Of a stretch of 23,526 bases of DNA, positions 1 to 7,161 are shown piece after piece (the first letter of the stretch is position 1; each line of letters begins with the position of its first letter). The notes under the pieces are model-generated. The model had not been told where the DNA came from. It saw only the letters and a list, made by a program, of their open reading frames with translations, and searched no databases. Made by a program: the position numbers and the translations under genes. Source of the stretch: a virus; the IMG/VR virus record IMGVR_UViG_3300047562_004236, positions 1 to 23,526 of that record. The stretch is one strand, 5' to 3'.

Positions 1-2
1 AT

Positions 3-134
3 ACTTCTGGAATAGATGTAGAACATTCACTCTATCGGTTTTTGAATCAAAAGAATATTGTTTCAATTTCAAATCTTGGTCTTACGATGATTAAAGGAAT
101 GTCTGGAGAAAACGGAGGATACTGTCAGACATGA
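3..134 (+). CDS. C-terminal end of a surface-glycan-type protein (partial)
   Basis: An open frame enters from the left edge and stops with TGA at 132-134, giving the last 43 residues of a protein whose start lies outside the window. The tail reads VEHSLYRFLNQKNI and then SNLGLTMIKGMSGE. This loosely recalls the end of WavE-like lipopolysaccharide synthesis proteins, but the fragment is too short to name. Its stop overlaps the next ATG as ATGA, the coupling seen throughout this island, which supports it being real. Confidence 0.6.
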   Translation, partial: TSGIDVEHSLYRFLNQKNIVSISNLGLTMIKGMSGENGGYCQT

Positions 135-784
135 AAATTGCAATCTTTTATCATATAGCACAAATGGGAATGGGTGCTTTTGTATACCAACAGCAACTTC
201 ATAGATTATATACTTCTGGATTAATTGAAGTTGCAGATTACATTCATTTTGGAGTCAATGGAGACCAAGAACTTTTTAATATTCCAGAAAAAGCAATTAT
301 AAAGACAAATACTAATTGGAAAGAAGAAACAGAAACTCTTATAGACCTAAAAAATTTCTCCCAAAAAAATTTGGACTATAAGATTTTATATTTTCATATG
401 AAAGGAGTAAGTAAAGAGACTCTTATTGGCAATTCTTGGAGACTGATGTTAGAGTATTTTGTGATTGATAAATGGAAAGAGTGTGTAGAATATTTGAAAG
501 AATATGATGCTGTTGGAAGTAATATTAAAATTTTGGGAGCAACAACTTGGAGTGATGGAAGGCAATCCTGGGAAAGAGCAGGAACTCAACATTTTGTAGG
601 AAATTTTTGGTGGGCAAATGCTTCTTATGTAAATACTTTAGATGATGAGTTTTTAAAAAGTGATTTTAGACTAGACCGTGAATTTTGGATTGGTACGGGA
701 AATGGTAAAATGAAATCTTTATATCAACCAGAAGATTATGAACCTTATACACATTACTACAAAGAAATTGAGTATGTAAGATAA
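131..784 (+). CDS. putative glycosyltransferase, RgpF-like
   Basis: A 217-aa soluble protein with no signal peptide or membrane segment. Seen: YFHMKG at residues 87-92, a Trp-Arg pair at 103-104, and the aromatic block HFVGNFWWANASY at 154-166, followed by REFWIG at 183-188. A 'H-(T/M)-KG' motif followed by a 'GNFWWA' block is the pattern of RgpF-like rhamnan-synthesis proteins and related viral glycosyltransferase-like proteins, so a sugar-transfer role on a surface glycan is inferred. Acceptor and donor cannot be read from sequence. The start overlaps the stop of the preceding partial gene by 4 nt. It is convergent with the inverted fucosyltransferase gene, with only 3 nt between the stops and no terminator. 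It could instead be a non-catalytic relative. Confidence 0.65.
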   Translation: MKIAIFYHIAQMGMGAFVYQQQLHRLYTSGLIEVADYIHFGVNGDQELFNIPEKAIIKTNTNWKEETETLIDLKNFSQKNLDYKILYFHMKGVSKETLIGNSWRLMLEYFVIDKWKECVEYLKEYDAVGSNIKILGATTWSDGRQSWERAGTQHFVGNFWWANASYVNTLDDEFLKSDFRLDREFWIGTGNGKMKSLYQPEDYEPYTHYYKEIEYVR

Positions 785-787
785 AAA

Positions 788-1546
788 TTAAATCACAATC
801 CAATCTTTTGGAATAATATCTTTTATACTATTGTTTCCAAACCATTTATTGGGTGAAATTATGGTAGAAGAATTGGATAACCAAGCACCCCACCAAGAAA
901 AAGAAGAATTGGAAATAATATGTCCAGAGCATAAAGTCATTAAACATAAATCTATGGCATTATTAAATGGTGATATAAAAAATCTATTGGATTGAAAGAG
1001 TTCCTGTTTTTCACACCATTTAGTGTCATCAGAAAATACAATAACTTTTTTATTATTAAAGTAAGATAATGCTTTTGTGTAATAATCAATACCTAAAAAT
1101 TCTTTTATGTTTATATAATCATTTCTTCTTATATGAAGAGATAAACAATCTTCAAATTTATTAATTATTTTTTTGCAAGGATTTATAATATTATCTTTAA
1201 ATGTAAAATCCTCTTTTATACTATTTTTAATATGCTTAAAATATTTTTCTGTTTGAAAAAAACCACCTAAATTAATATTGTCTGGACAATTGCTAAATAA
1301 CCCAGAATCAAAATAAAAATCGGTTTCCACTATAAGTGGATAATTATCTGGAACATATCCAATATATTTTAAAGATTTAAGATTAAATAATTCAAATAAC
1401 TGATGGTCGTAATATGGTTGCCTAAAATTACTTGGAGGAATACACCAATCATAATTATGTTTTGCCGCTATTCCTCTTAAAGCAGCATATTGAAACATTT
1501 GATTACCAAGTCTTCCGTGTCTACCAAGTCCATTAAATCCAATCAT
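788..1546 (-). CDS. GT11 family alpha-1,2-fucosyltransferase-like protein (inverted copy)
   Basis: This 252-aa protein carries the signature motifs of glycosyltransferase family 11: GRLGNQMFQYAALRG near residues 11-25, the GDP-fucose-binding HIRRND at 138-143, FSDD at 171-174, and NSSFSWWGAWL at 213-223. GT11 enzymes move L-fucose from GDP-fucose onto a galactose O-2 position; here the acceptor is unknown. Length fits compact bacterial and viral members. The usual HxRRGDY reads HIRRNDY, an Asn for Gly change next to the catalytic block. It is the only minus-strand gene of the glycan island, divergent from the Cys-rich gene across just 36 bp, so it needs its own promoter or antisense read-through. 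A paralogue lies at 9387-10166 on the other strand. Confidence 0.88.
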   Translation of the reverse strand: MIGFNGLGRHGRLGNQMFQYAALRGIAAKHNYDWCIPPSNFRQPYYDHQLFELFNLKSLKYIGYVPDNYPLIVETDFYFDSGLFSNCPDNINLGGFFQTEKYFKHIKNSIKEDFTFKDNIINPCKKIINKFEDCLSLHIRRNDYINIKEFLGIDYYTKALSYFNNKKVIVFSDDTKWCEKQELFQSNRFFISPFNNAIDLCLMTLCSGHIISNSSFSWWGAWLSNSSTIISPNKWFGNNSIKDIIPKDWIVI

Positions 1547-1582
1547 TAAATCATTTTAATTTACAATATATATTAGAAAATT

Positions 1583-1942
1583 ATGAGACCTTGTGGAGAA
1601 TGTACTGCATGTTGTACTTGGTTAATTGGTGATGCTTATGGGTGGGAATTTGGAAATGGAAAATCTTGTAGATTTTTATGTGAAAAGGGTTGTAGTATTC
1701 ATAAGATACGACCAGAAGCATGTCAAAAATATTTCTGTGCTTGGTCACAAGAACTCATAGATGAAGAATTTAGACCTGATAAATGTGGAGTATTAATTTC
1801 TGTAGAACAAAATGAAAATGGTCAGTATCTTAAAGCATTAAAGATAAAAGATGAAATAAATACAGATATAATAGAGTATTTACAAAAATGGAGTGAAAAA
1901 ATGAACACTCCTATTGTTTATCTTTCCAAAGTTATAGATTGA
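1583..1942 (+). CDS. YkgJ-like cysteine-cluster (Zn/Fe-chelating) protein
   Basis: A 119-aa protein whose first half is packed with cysteines: positions 4, 7, 10, 11, 29, 33, 37, 47 and 52, with His40. The order CGECTACC, then CxxxC, GCSIHKIRPEAC and YFCAW matches the YkgJ-type metal-chelating family (PF03692), whose biochemical role is poorly known. The second half is plain and acidic. In this island it precedes the RCC1-like gene by 9 nt and lies just upstream of a 2OG-Fe(II) oxygenase gene, so a role in metal supply or in modifying a surface protein is conceivable but only inferred. Start ATG at 1583 puts the first Cys motif at the very N terminus, as usual for the family. Confidence 0.75.
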   Translation: MRPCGECTACCTWLIGDAYGWEFGNGKSCRFLCEKGCSIHKIRPEACQKYFCAWSQELIDEEFRPDKCGVLISVEQNENGQYLKALKIKDEINTDIIEYLQKWSEKMNTPIVYLSKVID

Positions 1943-1951
1943 GAATTCCAA

Positions 1952-3100
1952 ATGCCAAAAGAAAATATTAATTATAGTTTTACAGAAAATGGAGTTGTCT
2001 ATGATTTTTATGATGTTTTTGTTCCTGTTGAATTGTTTAGACAACCTTCTTTGTGGGTTTGGGGTCTAGGAGATGGTGGATTAAATGCTTTAAATACTGA
2101 CACTAATAGAAGAACTACTCCAGTGACCACATTTGCTGGAGGAACAAATTGGAAACAAGTTGGCGGATCTGCAGCAATTAAAACTGATGGAACCTTATGG
2201 GTTTGGGGTGGTAATGGAGGAAGACTTGGAACAAATGATACTGCAAATAGAAATACTCCAGTTACAACATTTGCTGGTGGAAATGATTGGAAACAGGTAG
2301 ATGCTACTAATTTTTATGGTTGTATGGCAGCAGTTAAGACTGATGGAACCTTATGGGTTTGGGGTACTAATTCAAATGCACAATTAGGAACAAATGATAA
2401 TATAACAAGAAGTACACCAGTCACTACATTTGCTGGAGGAAATGATTGGAAACAAGTTAGTTTGTCTAATACTGCAGTAGCAGCAGTTAAGACTGATGGA
2501 ACCTTATGGGTTTGGGGATATAATAATGGAATTAGACTTGGAATATATGATGGACCAACCATAGTATCTACTCCAGTCACTACATTTGCTGGAGGAACGA
2601 ATTGGAAACAAGTTAGCATGTCAGATAGTGATTCCGTTAAAGGAGGTGCCGCAGTTAAAACTGATGGAACCTTATGGTGGTGGGGTCTTGTCAATTTTGT
2701 TCAACTTACAAGTACCCCAGTTACCACATTTGCTGGTGGCACAGATTGGAAACAAGTTGCACTAACCAAAGCAGTTAAGACTGATGGAACTTTATGGACT
2801 TGGGGGAATACAAATGGAACTCCTGTGGATACTACTATTGCTACACCAGTCACTACATTTGCTGGAGGAACAAATTGGAAACAAGTTGCTTTTGATGGTG
2901 TTCACCATGTAGCAGCAGTTAAGACTGATGGAACCTTATGGGTTTGGGGTGATGGAGGTGAAGGAAAACTTGGAACAAATGATACTACATCTAGAAATAC
3001 TCCAGTAACCACATTTGCTGGAGGAAATAATTGGAAACAGGTTCATACACATACCGGTACTAACACGGTTGCAATAAGATATGATAATTTTAATATATGA
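1952..3100 (+). CDS. RCC1-like seven-repeat beta-propeller protein
   Basis: This 382-aa protein has a short N-terminal segment (residues 1-33) followed by seven tandem repeats of about 40-56 residues. Each repeat follows the pattern LWxWG ... TPVTTFAGGxxWKQV ... AAVKTDGT, the typical RCC1-type blade. Seven such repeats fit one closed seven-bladed propeller. Repeat 5 is the shortest (about 40 residues), lacks the 'LGTND' loop and reads LWWWG. The final repeat ends AIRYDNFNI in place of the KTDGT strand. There is no signal peptide. RCC1-like proteins are common in marine phages, where a virion appendage or adhesin role is suspected; that function is inference. Nucleotide sequence is strikingly conserved between repeats. 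Its stop overlaps the next start (ATGA). Confidence 0.8.
   Translation: MPKENINYSFTENGVVYDFYDVFVPVELFRQPSLWVWGLGDGGLNALNTDTNRRTTPVTTFAGGTNWKQVGGSAAIKTDGTLWVWGGNGGRLGTNDTANRNTPVTTFAGGNDWKQVDATNFYGCMAAVKTDGTLWVWGTNSNAQLGTNDNITRSTPVTTFAGGNDWKQVSLSNTAVAAVKTDGTLWVWGYNNGIRLGIYDGPTIVSTPVTTFAGGTNWKQVSMSDSDSVKGGAAVKTDGTLWWWGLVNFVQLTSTPVTTFAGGTDWKQVALTKAVKTDGTLWTWGNTNGTPVDTTIATPVTTFAGGTNWKQVAFDGVHHVAAVKTDGTLWVWGDGGEGKLGTNDTTSRNTPVTTFAGGNNWKQVHTHTGTNTVAIRYDNFNI
2050..3062 (+). repeat. tandem in-frame coding repeats in the RCC1-like gene
   Basis: Six copies of a near-identical core beginning ACTGATGGAAC start at 2183, 2339, 2492, 2660, 2780 and 2924. The distances are 156, 153, 168, 120 and 144 bp, all multiples of three. 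A second conserved core, around ACATTTGCTGG followed by GGAAACA(A/G)GT, recurs once per unit. Conservation extends to third codon positions, pointing to recent duplication or gene conversion between units rather than old protein-level conservation. Confidence 0.85.
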
Positions 3101-3699
3101 ATTTTAATCATGTAGCGTTACCAAATCCTGGGGTAACGATTGGTCAACTCCCAGAAGATTTGTATGAATTAGTAATGAATGAAATAAATGAAATTTCTTT
3201 GACATTTGATAGTCATTTAAGTTATAATAGTGGTCTTGTAGGAAATATTGAAAAACAATATGAACTGAATAAGTCTATTTCAGTTTTACAACCATATTTA
3301 AATGCAATGTGCAAATCATACACATCGTATTGGAGTTTCTATCAAAAACAAGAAGATTTTAATCTTACACATTTATGGGTTAATTTTCAAAAAAAGAATG
3401 AATTCAATCCGGTTCATCATCATAGTAGCACTTTTAGTTTTGTTTGTTGGTTAAAGATTCCATATAAGATTGAAGAAGAATTAAATGCTTCTCATGTAAA
3501 AGACACAAAAGCAAAGGCAGCATCAACATTTCAATTCATTTATCCAAATATTTTAGGACAAATCACTTTAGAAACTTTATATGTAAATGCAGATTGGTGT
3601 GGTAGAATAATATTATTTCCTGCACATTTATCTCATTGCGTATATCCATTTACTACAAGTGATGATTATAGAATTTCTATTTCTGGCAATTTAGTATGA
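3097..3699 (+). CDS. putative 2OG-Fe(II) oxygenase
   Basis: A 200-aa protein with the layout of small phage 2-oxoglutarate/Fe(II)-dependent dioxygenases (TIGR02466-like). Iron ligands are probably supplied by NPVHHHS (residues 105-110, HxH) and by FPAHLSH (175-180). R192 in DDYRISISGN is the likely 2-oxoglutarate-binding arginine. This family hydroxylates proteins or small molecules; the substrate here is unknown, but a prolyl or sugar target within the surrounding decoration genes is a reasonable inference. The HxH in place of the more usual HxD at the first pair is seen in part of the family. It is coupled by 4-nt ATGA overlaps to both the RCC1-like gene upstream and the glycosyltransferase downstream, which suggests the three are made together. 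Confidence 0.75.
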   Translation: MNFNHVALPNPGVTIGQLPEDLYELVMNEINEISLTFDSHLSYNSGLVGNIEKQYELNKSISVLQPYLNAMCKSYTSYWSFYQKQEDFNLTHLWVNFQKKNEFNPVHHHSSTFSFVCWLKIPYKIEEELNASHVKDTKAKAASTFQFIYPNILGQITLETLYVNADWCGRIILFPAHLSHCVYPFTTSDDYRISISGNLV

Positions 3700-4391
3700 A
3701 AAAAATTCAAGTATTTTTAAGACATTGTTATTATTCGCATTTACAATATTCAAACAATAATCGTCCTGAATGGTGGGATAAAGAAAAAGTATTTAATAAT
3801 TTTAAAAAAACACTCAACAAAAAAACTACAGACTACACAATCATCTATGATAAACATCATGGTGAAAGAGCAGATACATTTTTAAAAGATGAAGAGAATG
3901 TTTACGAAATTGATTGTGGAAAAGAGAGTTTGAGTTTTATTGAAACATTAGATTATATTCTTACTCAAAATTTTGATGATGATACAATCATTTATTTTTT
4001 AGAAGATGATTATATTCATCGTCCAGATTGGGATAAAATTTTAATAGATGGATTTAATCTTCCAGTTGATTATGTTACCTTATATGACCATGGAGATAAG
4101 TATCAAGAAATGTATAAAGATTTTATGACTAAAGTTCTTCATACTGAATTATCTCACTGGATTCCTACTCCTTCTACCACAAATACTTTCGCTACAAAGT
4201 TTAAGACATTAAAGGAGGATTATATCATTCAAAAGAAATGGTCTGTGGGATATGAACCAAGTGCAGACCATGCAAAGTTTATTGAGTTGAGTCAAAGAAA
4301 AAGAATTTTAATTTCAGCACTTCCTGGATATTCAACGCATTGTCAAAAAGAATTTTTAGCACCTTGTATTGATTGGGTGAAATACTTATGA
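3696..4391 (+). CDS. putative GT-A-type glycosyltransferase
   Basis: A 231-aa protein with a strongly predicted catalytic acidic motif: IIYFLEDDYIHRPDW at residues 98-112, where EDD resembles the metal- and nucleotide-sugar-binding DxD of GT-A enzymes. Further features are the N-terminal strand KKIQVFLRHCYY and a late VGYEPSADHAKF block. No membrane segment is visible. I infer transfer of a sugar from a nucleotide donor, with donor and acceptor unknown. Its 3' end encodes IDWVKYL, and the DNA of this end is nearly repeated upstream of the FkbM gene at 5221-5248, suggesting rearrangement at this junction. It overlaps both neighbours by 4 nt. Confidence 0.65.
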   Translation: MKKIQVFLRHCYYSHLQYSNNNRPEWWDKEKVFNNFKKTLNKKTTDYTIIYDKHHGERADTFLKDEENVYEIDCGKESLSFIETLDYILTQNFDDDTIIYFLEDDYIHRPDWDKILIDGFNLPVDYVTLYDHGDKYQEMYKDFMTKVLHTELSHWIPTPSTTNTFATKFKTLKEDYIIQKKWSVGYEPSADHAKFIELSQRKRILISALPGYSTHCQKEFLAPCIDWVKYL

Positions 4392-5215
4392 AAATTATTT
4401 TCTGTGCAGAAAATAGAAATAATAATTGGACGGAAGATTTTTTAATAAATGAATTTTTTAATTATGAATATGTTTATGAAAAAAATTTAAATAATATAAA
4501 TTCTTATAAAGATATATTAGTATTTTCATCACCAAGGCATTCGTTTGATGATGTTTTAAATTTAGTGAAGAAAATTTCACCAAAAATTATTGTTAATCTA
4601 TCAGACGAATTTTATGGTTGGGATTTTGATAATTTTAATATTTTAGGCAATTATTGTGACATTTATATGAGGGAATATCATTATAAAAATTATAATTACA
4701 CATCAAATACCATACATATTCCTCTTGGTTATACAAATGACTTGATAAAATATAAAAAGAAAAATATCAAATCAAATGATAGAAAAATTACTTGGTCTTT
4801 GTTTACAAATCATTTGAATTATGATAGATTACAATTAATTTCTTGTTTTAAACAATTGAAAGGTGGATTTTATGGAAAAAATATGAATAAAAAAACTTTA
4901 AGTAATTTTTATTCAAATAGTGTATTTTCTCCTTGTGGAAGAGGTCATTCAAATTTAAATTGTTTTAGGTTATATGAAGCAAGTTTATTTGGTTCTATTC
5001 CTGTAGTTGTTGGAGACCCCGATGAAATAAAACAAACATTTTTTTATGAAGACAATCCTCCGTGGATTTTTTCACATTCTTGGGAAAATTCAGTAGAGTA
5101 TTGTAAATACCTACTAAATAATGCTACAGAATTGTTAAGTATTCAAGAAAAAATAGAAATTTGGTGGAGCAAAAGATTATTTGATGTTAAAGTTAAACTT
5201 AAAAATTTTTTATAA
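4388..5215 (+). CDS. exostosin-like (GT47-type) glycosyltransferase
   Basis: A 275-aa protein beginning at ATG 4388, which overlaps the preceding TGA as ATGA; a TTG start 15 nt upstream would also be in frame but is less likely. Motifs: LSDEF (71-75), HIPLGY (110-115), the nucleotide-sugar-binding type block SPCGRGHSNLNCFRLYEAS (181-199), PVVVGD (205-210) and NPPW (223-226). This is the C-terminal exostosin/GT47 pattern, in which a basic and Glu-containing region binds the donor. It is clearly paralogous to residues 1-300 of the protein at 10163-11890, sharing LSDEF, the HIP(L/I)GY motif, the 'RLYE' block and the 'ENPPW/DNPPW' turn in the same order. Role: likely glycan chain assembly. Confidence 0.75.
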   Translation: MKIIFCAENRNNNWTEDFLINEFFNYEYVYEKNLNNINSYKDILVFSSPRHSFDDVLNLVKKISPKIIVNLSDEFYGWDFDNFNILGNYCDIYMREYHYKNYNYTSNTIHIPLGYTNDLIKYKKKNIKSNDRKITWSLFTNHLNYDRLQLISCFKQLKGGFYGKNMNKKTLSNFYSNSVFSPCGRGHSNLNCFRLYEASLFGSIPVVVGDPDEIKQTFFYEDNPPWIFSHSWENSVEYCKYLLNNATELLSIQEKIEIWWSKRLFDVKVKLKNFL

Positions 5216-5242
5216 TTTTATATTGATTGGGGAAAAGTACTT

Positions 5243-6805
5243 ATGAAATTGGTACAAATTGGAGCAAACAAAGGAAATGATGATTTGGCAAAATTTCTAA
5301 AAAGGTCTAATATAGATATAGAATTTGGATTATTTGTAGAAGCAAATTCACTTCATATTCCAGAATTAACAAAATGTTATGAAAAATATCAAAATGTAAT
5401 TATTGAAAATGTTGCCATTAAAACTAAAAGTCACTTAAATAATACGTTACAATTTTTTTATCCAACAAAAGATTCTCCAGGTTATGGTATAGCTTCGTGT
5501 AAAAAAGAACACGTAGAAAAACATATTAGAGATTTATATTGGTTAAGAGGAAGTGAGATTAAAACATTTACTGTTCCTTGTATTACTATTGAAGAATTAT
5601 TTAAAAAATATAATATTATTGAATTGGATTGGTTATTATTAGATGTTGAAGGTATAGATGCTGAGTTACTTCTCACAACAGAATGGAGTAAATATAATAT
5701 AAGAAAATTTGAATTTGAAAATATACATTTTAATAATATTGAAAAAGAAAGTATTCATAAAATGTTTTCAAATTATGGATATGTAAAAACAATTTCTTTA
5801 AACCCTTTTGATGAATCATGGATTAAAAAAGAAGAGGTAAAACAAATGAATGTAACACTTTATTCAATTTGTAAAAACGAAGAGAAAAATATTGAAAAGT
5901 TTCTTGAGAACTCTAAGAAGTTTTCTCATACTATAGTAGTAGATACTGGAAGCACAGACAATACAGTTAAATTACTTAAAGAAGCAGGTATTGAGGTTTA
6001 TGAACATCCTCAAACTAAAGAAGAGTTTGATTTTTCTGTGGCAAGGAATACTGCATTATCATATGTAAAAACTGACTGGGCATTTTCATTAGACTTTAAT
6101 GAAGATGTTGATGATTTATTTTTGGATGGTTTAGATATCATTGAAAATGAGTTTACGAAATTTAATCATTTAAGATTTGATAAAACCGAGAATGATGAAT
6201 CAAAACAATCATTTGAGGTTCATACTAGATTTCATAGAACAAAAAATTATAAATGGACAAATGCTGTTCATGAAATTCCAGTTTTTATGTCTACAGAAGA
6301 ATATCCAGAAGAAGTTAATGTAGATACTACTATCAAAATCACTAAAAAAATTCATAAAACAATTTCAAAAGAACTTTTTTATCTTGATATTTGTGAGAGA
6401 GAATATAAAAAAGACCCAAGCAATTGGTATTATATTTGGTTTATTTTTAATCACTATTTTATGGTTTCTAATTATCCAAAAGCACTTGAGATGGGTCAAG
6501 AGTATTTAAATATTTCAAAGGCATATTTTGATACATTTAGAATACTTGCCTTTATTAAATGCAGTATTTGTTTAATTAAACTTAATGATGTTTCAAAAGG
6601 AGCAAATTATGCTTTTCATGCTGTTAGTGAAGCAATGAACCTAGGTGAACCATATTTGTCTCAGGCATTTATGCATTTAAATCAAATTTCAAAAATTGTA
6701 AATAATCCTAATATTACAATTTTTGCAACTGGATTTAATTCTGAAACTTTACAATCACCTGAAAGATATCAGGCAATTGATGAGTTATATCAGTCAAAAT
6801 TATGA
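5243..6805 (+). CDS. FkbM methyltransferase - GT2 glycosyltransferase fusion
   Basis: A 520-aa, two-enzyme protein. Residues 1-200 form a FkbM-type SAM methyltransferase: VQIGANKGND (4-13) for SAM binding, FVEAN (31-35), and LLLDVEG (131-137) as the late acidic strand. Residues 202-350 are a GT2 domain: ICKNEEKNIEKFL, VVDTGSTDNT (232-241) and FDFSVARNTAL (262-272). Its metal motif reads SLDFNEDVD where most relatives have LDADE, so the motif is relaxed. Residues 350-520 look helical and TPR-like. FkbM enzymes O-methylate sugars or polyketides; joined to a GT2 domain, a methylated-sugar transfer is inferred. Met202 at 5846 has a GAGGT sequence 7 nt upstream and may serve as an internal start. 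The stop overlaps the next gene by 4 nt. Confidence 0.85.
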   Translation: MKLVQIGANKGNDDLAKFLKRSNIDIEFGLFVEANSLHIPELTKCYEKYQNVIIENVAIKTKSHLNNTLQFFYPTKDSPGYGIASCKKEHVEKHIRDLYWLRGSEIKTFTVPCITIEELFKKYNIIELDWLLLDVEGIDAELLLTTEWSKYNIRKFEFENIHFNNIEKESIHKMFSNYGYVKTISLNPFDESWIKKEEVKQMNVTLYSICKNEEKNIEKFLENSKKFSHTIVVDTGSTDNTVKLLKEAGIEVYEHPQTKEEFDFSVARNTALSYVKTDWAFSLDFNEDVDDLFLDGLDIIENEFTKFNHLRFDKTENDESKQSFEVHTRFHRTKNYKWTNAVHEIPVFMSTEEYPEEVNVDTTIKITKKIHKTISKELFYLDICEREYKKDPSNWYYIWFIFNHYFMVSNYPKALEMGQEYLNISKAYFDTFRILAFIKCSICLIKLNDVSKGANYAFHAVSEAMNLGEPYLSQAFMHLNQISKIVNNPNITIFATGFNSETLQSPERYQAIDELYQSKL

Positions 6806-7161
6806 AAGTTACAGTTCCAATATCGGTAGGAGAGTTAATTGACAAGATTACGATTCTTGAAATTAAAGCAATTTTTACTGATGACAAATTTGTTCATAAA
6901 GAATTAGAGGAATTAAATAAAATTAAAAGTACTATAACTCAATATACTTTAGACTATGAAATTAAACTTAAAACAGTAAACGAAACACTTTGGAAAATTG
7001 AGGATAAAATTAGAGAGAAAGAAAAATTGCAACAGTTTGATGATGAATTTATTGAGTTGGCAAGAAGTGTTTATAAAACTAATGATGAAAGAGCAAGAAT
7101 CAAAAATAGTATAAATCAATTATGCAAATCTGAATATAAAGAGATAAAAATTTATGAATAA
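6802..7161 (+). CDS. DUF6165 family protein
   Basis: This 119-aa protein begins VTVPISVGELIDKITILEIK and continues with VNETLWKIEDKIREKE (66-81), FDDEFIELARSVYKTNDERARIKNSIN (best seen from residue 86 on). That is the pattern of DUF6165, a family regularly found beside glycosyltransferases in bacteria and phages, with no known biochemical activity. Heptad-like spacing in the middle suggests a helical coiled structure, so a scaffold or partner role for neighbouring glycan enzymes is possible but unproven. It overlaps the upstream stop by 4 nt and the downstream start by 8 nt, placing it in the middle of the coupled operon. Confidence 0.8.
   Translation: MKVTVPISVGELIDKITILEIKAIFTDDKFVHKELEELNKIKSTITQYTLDYEIKLKTVNETLWKIEDKIREKEKLQQFDDEFIELARSVYKTNDERARIKNSINQLCKSEYKEIKIYE

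Noticed and set aside
2314-2694. 126-codon open frame on the minus strand inside the RCC1-like gene
   Set aside because: It mirrors the repeated + strand coding units (same motif recurring once per repeat) and has no ribosome site; it is a by-product of the repeats.
2050-3062. Regular repeats considered as a CRISPR array
   Set aside because: The repeats are in frame, translate into RCC1 blades, and the intervals are coding and of uneven length.
4373-4387. TTG start for the exostosin-like gene
   Set aside because: ATG 4388 overlaps the previous stop as ATGA, the pattern used throughout this operon, and gives a natural N terminus.
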